Under the pieces are notes generated by a model, which saw nothing but the letters and a program-made list of their open reading frames with translations, did not search any database and was not told the origin of the DNA. DNA of 64,000 nucleotides from Falsihalocynthiibacter arcticus (GTDB taxonomy: Bacteria > Pseudomonadota > Alphaproteobacteria > Rhodobacterales > Rhodobacteraceae). The translations under genes were made by a program, and so were the position numbers. Positions 38,931 to 48,033 of the stretch are shown in pieces (the stretch's first letter is position 1; each line of letters opens with the position of its first letter). The stretch covers positions 2,261,501-2,325,500 of the forward strand of contig NZ_CP014327.1 of assembly GCF_000812665.2 (NCBI RefSeq), given 5' to 3'.

Positions 38931-39171
38931 CACGGCGCTGGTGGTGACGCGCCGCGCGGTGCTGCACATCCAAACTTTAAGCACGGCCTCAGAACTGTTG
39001 AGATGGCGGAAATAGGAAAACTCGTATCACTCCTAAGTATAGGCTAGAATTATACAATTTGGTGGTTTGGAGTTTGAATTTAGAGTGTAATGAATTTTCC
39101 ACATAGGTTTACACCTCCCCCAAGGTCTGTAGTTTGACGCAAAGTAAAAGTGGCCAGAAATGGAGTGATTT

Positions 39172-39879
39172 ATGACAAGTATTGGTTTGTCGCACGCTAA
39201 GTCGAGGAATTTCTCAACAGACGCGTCAGATGCTGAATGTGTCACACTTCGCGGGTCTCTTCTTTGTTCTGCTCTGTGGGGCGTTGCGAGAGGAATTGGC
39301 ACCTCAAGTTTTCGCTTATTTGCCGCCATGTTCTTCGCCACGGTAATTTTTTTATTTACGGCTGGAGTCGCTTTGTCAGATTGTGTCGAGGACAGAGAAG
39401 CAACCCTTGTTGACAGAGATGCACTTCGCGAAATAACGCCGTGTAATCTTCTTGTAGAGGCTTATAGGGGTGGGTTCGGAATTGGCCCAGGTTCTTTCAA
39501 GAAATATAGCGGGACGTCTTTGGAAAGTTTTCGTTACTACCTGCCAATTCGGATGTTCCTCTTCCGCGACGCTACCAATTCATCGGGAACTTTTAAAAAA
39601 GAGTTCGGTTATCTGTTGTCGGCATTAACTTATCTTTCGGGCGACGATCTAGAGAGGATATCGCTCTACAAAACCTTTATTTTAGGAGAGTTTTGGGAGC
39701 ACAACTATTATCCGGAAGGCGATCCTGGATTCTGGGTTACTCAAGCTATTCAGGAGCATATCAGCGCCACAAGTATAACTGACTGGAAGTCAGTGAAATG
39801 TTTTGTGTTGGCTGACATGCCGACACTTAGTGTATCAGATGTCATACAGACATCGGCCTTTAAAGAGTGCGCTAAATAA
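39172..39879 (+). CDS. Uncharacterised membrane-anchored or exported protein
   Basis: This 235-residue protein has a long N-terminal region before a hydrophobic helix (about residues 48-66, LFAAMFFATVIFLFTAGVAL), then a roughly 165-residue soluble part with scattered Cys (DCVEDRE, ITPCNLLVEAY, KCFVLADM, FKECAK). A strong GGAG 9 bases before the ATG supports the start. The soluble part is probably periplasmic. No family is recognised. It lies in an AT-richer stretch between mobile-element remnants and may be cargo of the decayed element. Confidence 0.6.
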   Translation: MTSIGLSHAKSRNFSTDASDAECVTLRGSLLCSALWGVARGIGTSSFRLFAAMFFATVIFLFTAGVALSDCVEDREATLVDRDALREITPCNLLVEAYRGGFGIGPGSFKKYSGTSLESFRYYLPIRMFLFRDATNSSGTFKKEFGYLLSALTYLSGDDLERISLYKTFILGEFWEHNYYPEGDPGFWVTQAIQEHISATSITDWKSVKCFVLADMPTLSVSDVIQTSAFKECAK

Positions 39880-40263
39880 TGGATTAATCAGGAGCTTACA
39901 TAGCCTTTGGACGATATTGGTTCTGTCAATATTGAAGCATCAATCCAAATATATTGCTGACAAGCGAAGAGGCAATCGCGCGGCTGCATCAATCTAAAGA
40001 AAACAGGGGAGGGGTATGCACCCTCCGGATCAAACTTAGAGGAGTTGCCAGTATTTAGATTGCTATTCTAGCGCGTCAAATAGCCATTTGCAAAAATCGG
40101 TAAAGCAGATGCAACAGTAATGATTGAACTTGTTGCAAATTCACCAATTGTGAAACGGTATCTGATTTCAAACCAGTCGGTAAAGGGGATGGAAACGTAG
40201 ACCATTGCAAGAGTTGTTGTGAGAAGCCATAACGCAAACAGAATAACTCGGAGCACGTTAAGC
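39880..40263. other. Gap without supported gene
   Basis: A 62-residue minus-strand frame (40068-40256) has two hydrophobic stretches but a GTG start with no ribosome-binding site, so I do not call it. Nothing else was seen. Confidence 0.35.
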
Positions 40264-40427
40264 CGGATGAAAAAGGCCGGTTATCAGACGGACGATCGAG
40301 GAGAGTTGATGGGGCATTCCCTCAAGGCGCGTCGCGGTCGCGGGCTTATGGCGATAGTCTGAGCCTCTCCGACCGTCTCCTCATCGCCGAAGAAGTCATG
40401 CTTGCAATTCCCGATCATCTTAAGTGA
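40264..40427 (+). pseudogene. Tyrosine recombinase (integrase) C-terminal remnant
   Basis: The plus strand reads DDRGELMGHSLKARRGRG, then after a missing base SLSLSDRLLIAEEVMLAIPD and a stop. LMGHS with the following Arg-rich segment and LYGD-like stretch resembles the end of phage-type integrases in alphaproteobacteria. The frameshift and the absence of the rest of the gene show it is a remnant. Confidence 0.55.
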
Positions 40428-40645
40428 AGCAGACGTAACGGGCCGTTTTTTTTCGGGGTCTGCTGCGTCGATCAAGGCCAGCTCGGAAGATACTTTTTTG
40501 AGCGGGCAATGGTTTCGCGTTTCGCTGCTCAGCCTCAAGCTCCCGTTCAAAGTGCAGGAAAATAAGTAAATACTCGTCATTTGTTTCGAGAAAATTGGCG
40601 ACGGTTTGAAGGCATAATTGAATACGTTGGAATTTCGTGTCGAGT

Positions 40646-41062
40646 GGCCCGCATCTCGCGCAGCATATCGCCCAGATGTCCCGCCGATTGCCATGCGCCA
40701 AAGCTGGCGTTGACAACGGAGAGCCCCGCGCCGTTGCCGACGGCACGGGCCAAATAGGTTTTGCCGGTGCCGGGTGGGCCGTAGAGCAAAAGCGAGCGGC
40801 TGATCTCATCCCAGCCTGCTTTGCCGGTCTTCCATAGTTTGAGACCATCGACAATCCGGCGCGCCGCCGAAAGGGCGAACCCTGTCTGATAATCTATTTC
40901 AACTACATGAATGACGTTTCTGCTCAATTGTGTTGGTCTGTATTTCGGTCCGGGGGATTCGCCAGCTCTGCAGCGTATCTGCGCTCTCCATAGCGATTTT
41001 GGAACACGTCCCTCGGCGTCCGTTTTTTCGAGTATTCCGAGATTTAACAATAGATTCGTCAA
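40646..41062 (-). pseudogene. AAA-type ATPase fragment
   Basis: The frame contains SLLLYGPPGTGKTYLARAVG (Walker A) and ASFGAWQSAGHLGDMLREMR, matching AAA ATPases of genomic islands. It then runs out of homology at about 40646, before any Walker B (FIDEID) motif. The downstream sequence shows no continuing frame. It is probably truncated and inactive. Confidence 0.65.
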
Positions 41063-41141
41063 TTCGTAAATGGAGAATTTAGGCTCTACGGGATGCCGCC
41101 GGAAAAGTAATTAGCTGATATGTCTATGACATGTGGTGTGC

Positions 41142-42011
41142 CTAACTCTTCCCTTTGAGCGAAACTGTATAGCGTTTGCGGGCTCCCTCAGGGGGTGATG
41201 GGAACGGGGCCGCTGATTTGATTTGGCTTACCGCAGCACGATCTAAGGCCTCGGAACCCGAACTTCTTGCCAAAGAAACAGAAACGAGGCCTCCGTTGCT
41301 TGCGATTTCGAAAGAGACTAATGCTTCGCCTTTTACGTTCACCTTTTTGCGGGGGGCACGTTTGATTTTGTTAAAAACTTTCCCGGGGTAGTTAGAGGTC
41401 GCAGCATTTCCTCCTGAGGAATTTTTCTTGCTGGACGTGACACCTTTAGTTGCAGATTTGGCCTCTTTTTGGCCATCCAGTGTGCCTGCTGCCGCATTTT
41501 CTTTTGTGTTATTGCCCTTGGGACCAGCTTTAGGAGGAACCGGTTTGTTGGGAATCCTTTTCGGTTCCTTTTGTTGTTTGGCTTCAGGAGGTTCGTTCGT
41601 AGGTTTGATTGTTTTTGTTGTGAGCGGCTTGGCCGGTGTCTCTGCCTGTGGGTGCGCGACGGCTGTCGGTTGAGCCTGTAGGGCGCTCACCCTAGAGATA
41701 TGTGGCATAGTTTTTTGCAAAACAGCGGTCTCATTTAAAGCCTGCTGTTTTGGTTTGAGTGCAGCAGTTCGAATGGGCATTGTTGCTGCTGCGGTTTTGG
41801 GTTGCTGCGCTGGGTTGACCGAAATGACTTCGCCGCTTTCGACGCCGATTGCCAAATTCGCAAAGGCCGTGCCGAAAGTTGTGACTGGGGCTCCGATGCC
41901 TGTTTCGATTTCAACGGTGGTTTTTTGCGACGTACCGACCATCACCGCACCATGGGCTGCGATCGCGCCAAGGAAACAGAAAATCCCGATTGTGTTTGAG
42001 CTTCGGATCAT
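41142..42011 (-). CDS. tonB: TonB-family energy transducer
   Basis: This 289-residue protein has an N-terminal TM anchor (IGIFCFLGAIAAHGAVMVG), a long Pro/Lys/Ala-rich periplasmic spacer (about residues 80-200) and a C-terminal TonB domain (VKGEALVSFEIASNGGLVSV, SGSEALDRAAVSQIKSAAPF). It couples the inner-membrane ion gradient to the outer-membrane receptor encoded upstream. The start overlaps the exbD stop (ATGA). Confidence 0.9.
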   Translation of the reverse strand: MIRSSNTIGIFCFLGAIAAHGAVMVGTSQKTTVEIETGIGAPVTTFGTAFANLAIGVESGEVISVNPAQQPKTAAATMPIRTAALKPKQQALNETAVLQKTMPHISRVSALQAQPTAVAHPQAETPAKPLTTKTIKPTNEPPEAKQQKEPKRIPNKPVPPKAGPKGNNTKENAAAGTLDGQKEAKSATKGVTSSKKNSSGGNAATSNYPGKVFNKIKRAPRKKVNVKGEALVSFEIASNGGLVSVSLARSSGSEALDRAAVSQIKSAAPFPSPPEGARKRYTVSLKGKS

Positions 42012-42400
42012 GGCGCCTGCCTTTCTGAAATAAGGTGAATGACCTCGGCACCCGCTGTCTTGAGGGTCGCCACGCGTCGAAGGAGGAGGGTGGCCGGTAG
42101 GTCCTGAGCTGGTGCAATTCGCAACGCGCCTTCATCTGAAATTGCAGCTCTCAAGTTGTCCAAGCTGAATGGGGCCTCAATGGGTGCGCCATGCAAAGAC
42201 ATCGCGCCCTGAACGTCGATCAGGATGGCATCAGGTGGAGGAATATTGGCGCTGTTATTGGTTTGAACAAGTTGATGATCAGGGGCCAATGCAGGCGCAA
42301 TTGTTCCTGCGATGAGGAAAAATATAAGCATGAGAAAAACCACGTTGATGAGCGCAATGGTGGGTTCGGGTTTGCGGCGGCGAAGCGGTTGCGACAACAT
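42008..42400 (-). CDS. exbD: ExbD-like protein with Asn in place of the essential Asp
   Basis: This 130-residue biopolymer-transport protein has one TM helix near the N-terminus. The helix reads TIALINVVFLMLIFFLIAGT, with Asn (AAC) where ExbD/TolR have the ion-carrying Asp. The periplasmic part (VQGAMSLHGAPI, LLLRRVATLKTAGAEVIHLI) is normal. It is the second ExbD of the operon. The ATG at 42400 gives the typical MLSQPLRRRKPEP start. Confidence 0.85.
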   Translation of the reverse strand: MLSQPLRRRKPEPTIALINVVFLMLIFFLIAGTIAPALAPDHQLVQTNNSANIPPPDAILIDVQGAMSLHGAPIEAPFSLDNLRAAISDEGALRIAPAQDLPATLLLRRVATLKTAGAEVIHLISERQAP

Positions 42401-42402
42401 AG

Positions 42403-42786
42403 TTACTCCAACACTGATAATTGAAGGTTGGAAAACGCGTGAAATGTGGTGAGGACTTCGACCAGCCGTTGCGAGGACACATCTGGGGAAAGATGTAGTA
42501 GAACTGTTGTGCTTTTGTCCTTTGGAAGGTCTCCCAATACGCCTTCCAATGTGGCCACGCTTTCGGATTGACCGTTCCAAAGCAGGCGCTCTTTTTCGAG
42601 TTTTAGGAAGCGCGTTTCTTCTGCGATGCCAACAGCGCCCCCGCTGGCGCGAGAGGTCAGGGGGACAGTTCCGTATTTGGAAAACGTTGAACTCAGCATG
42701 AAGAACAAAAGCAATAGAAAGATAACATCGATTAAGGATGTCATTGAAAGCCCACTGCGTTGAGTTCGGGAGACGTTAAGCGGCAT
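42403..42786 (-). CDS. exbD: ExbD biopolymer transport protein
   Basis: This 127-residue protein has a cytoplasmic N-terminus, a single TM helix with the essential Asp (SLIDVIFLLLLFFMLSSTF) and a periplasmic domain ending with TVLLHLSPDVSSQRLVEVL. The ATG at 42786 lies inside the end of exbB (11-base overlap). It pairs with the Asp-less ExbD that follows. Confidence 0.88.
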   Translation of the reverse strand: MPLNVSRTQRSGLSMTSLIDVIFLLLLFFMLSSTFSKYGTVPLTSRASGGAVGIAEETRFLKLEKERLLWNGQSESVATLEGVLGDLPKDKSTTVLLHLSPDVSSQRLVEVLTTFHAFSNLQLSVLE

Positions 42787-43423
42787 GGGCCAAGTCTCGT
42801 TCGTTCGCGGGTGATTTAGGAGCATAGATCGTGCAAAGGGCACAGTTAGCAAAAACGCGTTCGGCGGCGAGGCGCGAGTCAAGCCAGCTTAAAATCGCGG
42901 AACTGGGCATAGCGACCGCAAGGCCAACAGCCGTGGTCAATAGCGCGACCCAAATACCGCCCGCCAGAACCGATGGATCGACCGAAGAACCCGCGCCCTG
43001 CAGGGCTTTGAAGGCTTCGATCATTCCCAAAACGGTGCCGAAAAGGCCGAGGAGGGGGGCAAGTTGTGCCACAAGATCCAAGAATCTAAGGCCGCGTTCG
43101 AGTTTTGAAAAACTGGCTTCAATTTCGCCTTCGATGCGGACTGTATTTAACGGGGTCTTAGGTGCGGAGAGTGCCGCGAGAAAGTGATGCGCGAGGAACG
43201 ATTGGCTGTTCTGAAGTTTGGCGCGGGCATTTGCAATATCCCCATTGTCCAGATCATTGAGGGCTTGATGTAAGGCTGCATGGCGCCCCACAAAAGTGGC
43301 GCTGAATTGCCAGATTTTGTAGAGGACAACGGCCAATGCACAGGCCGACGCAAATGAGAGGATAACGACAACAAAGCCGCCTGTTTCGTAAATTGAGGCG
43401 ATGGGGGCGAGAGTGAAATTCAT
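42776..43423 (-). CDS. exbB: ExbB/TolQ-family proton channel protein
   Basis: This 215-residue inner-membrane protein has three TM helices. The MotA/TolQ/ExbB core is clear: LDLVAQLAPLLGLFGTVLGM, IEAFKALQGAGSSVDPSVLA, GGIWVALLTTAVGLAVAMPS. A GTG at 43432 overlapping the upstream stop is an alternative start; the ATG at 43423 has a better-spaced GGGTGA site. Confidence 0.9.
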   Translation of the reverse strand: MNFTLAPIASIYETGGFVVVILSFASACALAVVLYKIWQFSATFVGRHAALHQALNDLDNGDIANARAKLQNSQSFLAHHFLAALSAPKTPLNTVRIEGEIEASFSKLERGLRFLDLVAQLAPLLGLFGTVLGMIEAFKALQGAGSSVDPSVLAGGIWVALLTTAVGLAVAMPSSAILSWLDSRLAAERVFANCALCTIYAPKSPANERDLAHAA

Positions 43424-43428
43424 CTTGT

Positions 43429-43872
43429 TCACCCAACCAATTCTATGTTTAAGCGTGTTGAAGTCGTAAGATTTGCGGCACAGATCTCAGGTGTGGTATC
43501 CACCCCTTCACATGCCTCAACGCCGTTCACCAAGATGCGTCCGAGGTTTTCACAAAGCACATCTTGCACCTGAAATTGACGTAGGCGCGCGCGCGCTTTT
43601 GGCAGGGCTTGGAAGTCAAACAAACTGAGTTGAACCACCTGACCCTCTGTATCAAACAGGACGGTTTCAAAGACAGCTTGATCCACACCCGTCTCCATTT
43701 GATTTTCCGCTAAAAACGACAACAAACAATGGCCCTCCCTTGTTTGCGCCGCGTTTAGTTCGATAGAGATGCCAGCCTGTTTTGCCTCTTGGGCTTGAGT
43801 TGGAAGGCCTTGTGTTAAGGCGGCAGAAAGGGCCAAGCACAGAGCCCAAGGTTGAGTAGATAGACGTGGCAT
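43429..43872 (-). CDS. Small secreted protein of the heme-uptake operon
   Basis: This 147-residue protein has a signal peptide (PWALCLALSAALTQGLPTQAQ) and a mature part with three or four Cys (GHCLLSFLAE, DVLCENLGR, VEACEGVD, PEICAANLT), probably in disulfides. ATG 43872 is preferred because GGAG lies 9 bases before it. It is coupled to exbB and follows the receptor gene by about 20 bases. No function is known to me; a periplasmic heme or TonB-system partner is conceivable. Confidence 0.75.
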   Translation of the reverse strand: MPRLSTQPWALCLALSAALTQGLPTQAQEAKQAGISIELNAAQTREGHCLLSFLAENQMETGVDQAVFETVLFDTEGQVVQLSLFDFQALPKARARLRQFQVQDVLCENLGRILVNGVEACEGVDTTPEICAANLTTSTRLNIELVG

Positions 43873-43891
43873 AACTGGCATCTCCGATGTT

Positions 43892-45880
43892 TTAGAAGGT
43901 TTTCGCAAGTGTGAGTTTAAAGTTTCGACCAGCAGCATTTCGGGTCGAAAGGTGGGTTCTGTATTCTTTGTCGAAAACATTTTCCAAACCAAAGCGAACC
44001 TCTGTGCCCTCAAGAATTCCGTCTTGTGGGCGGTAGGTTGCCCGCAGGTTGTTCACCCCATAACCTGGGGTTGGATCATCAACGTCATCGACACTCGCCG
44101 CGGCAACAAGTTCCCAGCTGACGTCAAGTTTTTCGTCAAATCGTTTCCCTACAGTGATGCCAACCGAATCTGCTGCCAGACGTGACCAACGTTCCGATGT
44201 GCCGTCTAAAGCAATCTGCTCACCGTTTACGATGTTGGCATTCATGTCCACGTAAACACCGGACTGGTGGGTATACGACCCCTCGAGTTCTAGGCCTTCG
44301 GTGTCGATTTGGCCGATATCGGTATAGGATGTAACGTCCCAAAGGCTGGTGACGTAGAGGTTGGCCTTTAGCGCGAGGGAGTCACCGCCAAAGAAGGCAT
44401 CCCCGCGCACATAGGAGGCCCCAACTTCATAGGTCCGGGCTTTTTCACTTTGCGTCATATATAGTGGATTTTCTAGGTCATCCAAGATTGGCAGACCTTC
44501 GGTATATGCACCGCTGGCAAACACAGCGAAGCCGCTATCAAACGCATACCGAACAGAAAGCCCCCCGACCAAAGCATCATTCTGATAGGATGCAATCACG
44601 CTTGAATCATTGGAGTCAGTCGTTGAGGTTTCATACCGCAAAGCAGGCGTATAGGTCAGATGGTCACCGTATTGGATATCGTCCACCATGAAAACGGCGA
44701 CCCGATTATCAACGCCGCCGGGGGCGGAATAGGCATCCAAGCGTTCGCGCCGAATAAACTCAATGCCGGACCGTAGATTGTGCTCCGCATTGCCCGTTTG
44801 GAACAAGGATGTGTTTTTAAGCGAAAGAGTTGTGGTTTCGTAGCGTTGGTCTGCATCTAGAAGAGGCGACAGAAACGGACTATAGGGCTCCAAGGATGTG
44901 CTGTCGATTTGCTCATCTGAGTAGGTCAGCAGTGCGGTAAGATCGATAAGGTCGTTGCCGACCGGATTGTAGTTATAGGCCAGAATGGCCGTGATATTGT
45001 GTGTTTCGCGATCAACATTACCAAAGTCTAGGTTCGAAAGAGAGTCATAGGGCACGTCCTGTTGATCAGAGTTCGTGTCTGAATAGCTAAGCGTCACGCT
45101 CTGGTCGTTACTTTCACCAAAACTGAACTTCCCCTTCACGAGGTAGGAGGGGTCATCAATGCCACCAGAAGCTGGATTGATCTCGTTTCCGTCGCCATCC
45201 GTCTGCACACCCAATTGGCGGCGCGTATAGTTAAACAGGTACTCAGCGTTTTCGCTGGGTTGCCATGCCAGAATAGTGGAGCTGGTGAAGCCATTGCCAT
45301 TGCTGACAAATTCAAGCGTTTCACGTAATTTAAATCCGATTTCACCATAGGTGAACTCCGAGGCGTCTTTGGTTTCAAACTTTACAACACCACCAACGAT
45401 GCCCGTTCCATATTCAAAGGAACCGACCGTTCCACGAATAACCTCAACCTGTCTGTACAACATTGGGTCGGTATAAAGCTGGGTGCCAATACGATAGAGT
45501 TCTTCGCTGCCCTTGGTTGCCCCATCAACGATGATCGCGACTTTTTGGTCCGTTCCGTAAGAGGCATTGGCGCCATACCCACGAATATTGATCCCCGATC
45601 CGGCGGCGGTGCCACCGTTCACAAGCGTCACTCCGGGAACTGAATCAATGAGCTCGGCAACGGTGCTCGCTTGGCGGTCCTCTATTTCAGATTGATCTAC
45701 GATAGTGACAGCAACCGCTGTATCGACTTGAACTGCGCGCTTACTTTCGCCCAGTTCCAAGCTTCCGAGGTATCCGTTTTCTTCTGTGATTTCTTGTGCC
45801 GTTGCTTGCGGCGCTGCCATTAGGCCAGCCCACGAGGCTGTGCATAATAGCACGCCCATTCTTCCAAACGTATTCATCAT
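43892..45880 (-). CDS. TonB-dependent outer-membrane receptor, probably heme
   Basis: This 662-residue protein has a signal peptide (cleavage near ATAQ-EITE), a plug domain (TVAELIDSVPGVTLVNGGTA, INIRGYGANASYGTDQ, VEVIRGTVGSFEYGTGIVGG) and a 22-strand barrel ending in the outer-membrane signature FKLTLAKTF. It heads the tonB operon and is divergent from hmuSTUV, so heme is the likely ligand. The plug and length fit HmuR-type receptors. Confidence 0.9.
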   Translation of the reverse strand: MMNTFGRMGVLLCTASWAGLMAAPQATAQEITEENGYLGSLELGESKRAVQVDTAVAVTIVDQSEIEDRQASTVAELIDSVPGVTLVNGGTAAGSGINIRGYGANASYGTDQKVAIIVDGATKGSEELYRIGTQLYTDPMLYRQVEVIRGTVGSFEYGTGIVGGVVKFETKDASEFTYGEIGFKLRETLEFVSNGNGFTSSTILAWQPSENAEYLFNYTRRQLGVQTDGDGNEINPASGGIDDPSYLVKGKFSFGESNDQSVTLSYSDTNSDQQDVPYDSLSNLDFGNVDRETHNITAILAYNYNPVGNDLIDLTALLTYSDEQIDSTSLEPYSPFLSPLLDADQRYETTTLSLKNTSLFQTGNAEHNLRSGIEFIRRERLDAYSAPGGVDNRVAVFMVDDIQYGDHLTYTPALRYETSTTDSNDSSVIASYQNDALVGGLSVRYAFDSGFAVFASGAYTEGLPILDDLENPLYMTQSEKARTYEVGASYVRGDAFFGGDSLALKANLYVTSLWDVTSYTDIGQIDTEGLELEGSYTHQSGVYVDMNANIVNGEQIALDGTSERWSRLAADSVGITVGKRFDEKLDVSWELVAAASVDDVDDPTPGYGVNNLRATYRPQDGILEGTEVRFGLENVFDKEYRTHLSTRNAAGRNFKLTLAKTF

Positions 45881-45978
45881 GTTCCCTTTAAAGATGCTGC
45901 ATATTCCGGTTTGCTTGCATCAGGGCTGGCGCGACGTAATAAATTTTGTGAAGTTTTCATTTCTCACTTGAGTGTGCA

Positions 45979-45993
45979 TAGTAAATCATACTA
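45979..45993. promoter_or_regulatory. Palindrome in the divergent heme promoter
   Basis: TAGTAAATCATACTA is a perfect 5-bp inverted repeat around AATCA. It lies in the 219-base gap between the receptor gene and hmuS. The region is AT-rich and could hold an iron-responsive site, but I could not match it to the Fur, Irr or RirA consensus. Confidence 0.35.
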
Positions 45994-46099
45994 AAACTGT
46001 CAAGAATTAATGGAGCAATAAAACTCCTACAGCCAGGGTGGGCCTTTTGAGGTCTGAACTTAGCCATTTTCCTAACATTTTAGATCAAGGATACCACGC

Positions 46100-47158
46100 A
46101 TGGCTCAGCCTAACGTATTGCGACCCGATGAGATTCGCGACGCATTGACAGAACACAACAAACTCCGCGCACGCGATTTGGCGAAAAACCTAGGAATCAG
46201 TGAAGCACAGATTTTGGCCGCCCAGACTGGCGCAGGCGTCACGCGGATCAATGCAAATCCCGACATGATTATGACCCAAGTTCCGAGCTTCGGGGAGGTC
46301 ATGGCCCTTACGCGCAATGAATGGTGTGTACACGAACGGGTCGGTGCATACGGCAATTATCATTCCGGTGCCCATGCATCGATGATCCTCGCGGATGAAA
46401 TTGATCTCCGGATTTTCCGCTCGCATTGGATGCATGCTTTTGCCGTAGAAAAGGAATCCGAGGCCGGCACAAAACGCAGCTTGCAGGTGTTTGACGCCGC
46501 GGGAGATTCCATCCACAAAATCCACCTCCGCGCCGAGTCAGATATCCAAGGGTGGGATGCGGCTGTCACCGCCTTGGCGACAGGGGAAGTCTCACAAACT
46601 TTGGAAGTGACCGACCGCCTCGTTGCTGAGCCCGCTAAAACTAATCCAGAAAAACGCGATATTTTGCTGAAGGAATGGGATCTGATGACGGATACCCATC
46701 AATTTATGCGCCTGACCGCAAAGCTTAAAATGAACCGATTGGGTGCATATAGAATTGCGGGCAAGCCGTATGCCCGTGCGCTTGCGCCTTCCTCCGTTCA
46801 AGACATGCTGACACAGGTTCAAACGTCAGGAGCCGAAGTAATGGTTTTTGTTGGCAATCGAGGGTGCATCCAAATTCATTCTGGACCGATTGAAAAGCTG
46901 GTGACTATGGGGCAATGGGAAAATGTGATGGACCCACGATTTAACCTGCACCTCCGTGCCGACCATGTTGCCGAGGTTTGGGCGGTCGAGAAACCAACCC
47001 AACGCGGACCCGCACGTTCATTCGAAGCGTTTGATGCGGAAGGCAGTTTGGTTTTCCAAGTATTCCCCCTCGCAAAAGAAGGCCGTGACAATAGAGATGT
47101 TTGGCGCAGCATCCTCGAAAGTCTCCCCGAAGCAGACGTGATGGAACCAGCAGAATGA
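46100..47158 (+). CDS. hmuS: Hemin-degrading/heme chaperone protein HmuS
   Basis: This 352-residue cytoplasmic protein is built of two repeats of the HemS/ChuX fold: VHERVGAYGNYHSGAHASMI with RIFRSHWMHAFAVEK in the first, and VFVGNRGCIQIHSGPIEKLV with NLHLRADHVAEVWAVEKPTQ in the second. It accepts imported heme and in relatives breaks it down or hands it on. AAGGATACC precedes the ATG. It starts the hmuSTUV operon. Confidence 0.92.
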   Translation: MAQPNVLRPDEIRDALTEHNKLRARDLAKNLGISEAQILAAQTGAGVTRINANPDMIMTQVPSFGEVMALTRNEWCVHERVGAYGNYHSGAHASMILADEIDLRIFRSHWMHAFAVEKESEAGTKRSLQVFDAAGDSIHKIHLRAESDIQGWDAAVTALATGEVSQTLEVTDRLVAEPAKTNPEKRDILLKEWDLMTDTHQFMRLTAKLKMNRLGAYRIAGKPYARALAPSSVQDMLTQVQTSGAEVMVFVGNRGCIQIHSGPIEKLVTMGQWENVMDPRFNLHLRADHVAEVWAVEKPTQRGPARSFEAFDAEGSLVFQVFPLAKEGRDNRDVWRSILESLPEADVMEPAE

Positions 47159-48033
47159 GGCGCTCTGAATTGTTGAAAACGCTTAAAATCAGTTGTGCTA
47201 CGGTAATTTTTGCGGCGGCGGGTGGGGCGAACGCGCATGAATTAGACGCCCCTCGTTTGGTTTCCGTTGGTGGCGCGGTCACCGAAATAATCTATGCTCT
47301 TGGGGCCGAAGATATGTTGATCGCGCGCGATACGACTTCAAGTTTTCCAGAGCCTGCGACCGAACTCCCCGATGTTGGCTACATGCGCGCCCTATCTCCT
47401 GAGGGCCTTCTGTCGGTGAGACCCGACCTTATTTTGGCAGAGGAGGGGTCTGGGCCTCCAGAAATGATTGAGGTGATGAAGGCTGCCGAAATTGGGTTTG
47501 TCATCATTCCCAACGGCCTCGATAGTGGCGGAGTCGTCCAAAAAATCCTCGCCGTTGGGGAGGCTCTTCATAAGGAAGCGGAGGCAGAGGCGCTTGCGCA
47601 ATCTGTCGGAGAGGATTTAGAGCGCATCGCAAAAGTCGCAGCGGGAATTCCGCTGGAGGACCGTAAAAAAGTTCTGTTCATTCTGAGTACGCAAGGCGGA
47701 CGAATTATGGCGGCGGGTGCTAACTCATCCGCTTCGGCGATTATTGAAATGGCGGGCGGGGTGAACGCGATTTCCTCGTTTGAAGGGTACAAGCCGGTGA
47801 CCGATGAAGCCCTTTTGGCCGCCGCACCCGACATCATCCTGATGATGGATCGAGGTGGCGATCATGCGCTCTCTGATGAAAAGCTCTTTGCAATGCCCGC
47901 CCTCTCTTTGACGCCTGCTGCGGCAAATCAACAGGTGATCCGTATGGATGGCTTGTACTTGTTGGGCTTTGGGCCACGCACGGCCCAAGCGGCGACAGAG
48001 TTATCGCATGCGCTTTATGGACCTGAAAAATGA
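47155..48033 (+). CDS. hmuT: Heme ABC transporter substrate-binding protein
   Basis: This 292-residue periplasmic protein has a signal peptide and a class III binding fold: RLVSVGGAVTEIIYALGAED, ARDTTSSFPEPATELPDVGY (the region with the heme-ligand Tyr/Arg in homologues), ALSPEGLLSVRPDLILAEEG and GRIMAAGANSSASAI. Start ATG 47155 overlaps the hmuS stop; the frame further upstream is inside hmuS. Confidence 0.92.
   Translation: MRRSELLKTLKISCATVIFAAAGGANAHELDAPRLVSVGGAVTEIIYALGAEDMLIARDTTSSFPEPATELPDVGYMRALSPEGLLSVRPDLILAEEGSGPPEMIEVMKAAEIGFVIIPNGLDSGGVVQKILAVGEALHKEAEAEALAQSVGEDLERIAKVAAGIPLEDRKKVLFILSTQGGRIMAAGANSSASAIIEMAGGVNAISSFEGYKPVTDEALLAAAPDIILMMDRGGDHALSDEKLFAMPALSLTPAAANQQVIRMDGLYLLGFGPRTAQAATELSHALYGPEK

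Noticed and set aside
40068-40256. 62-residue minus-strand frame with two hydrophobic stretches
   Set aside because: GTG start without a ribosome-binding site and located amid mobile-element debris.
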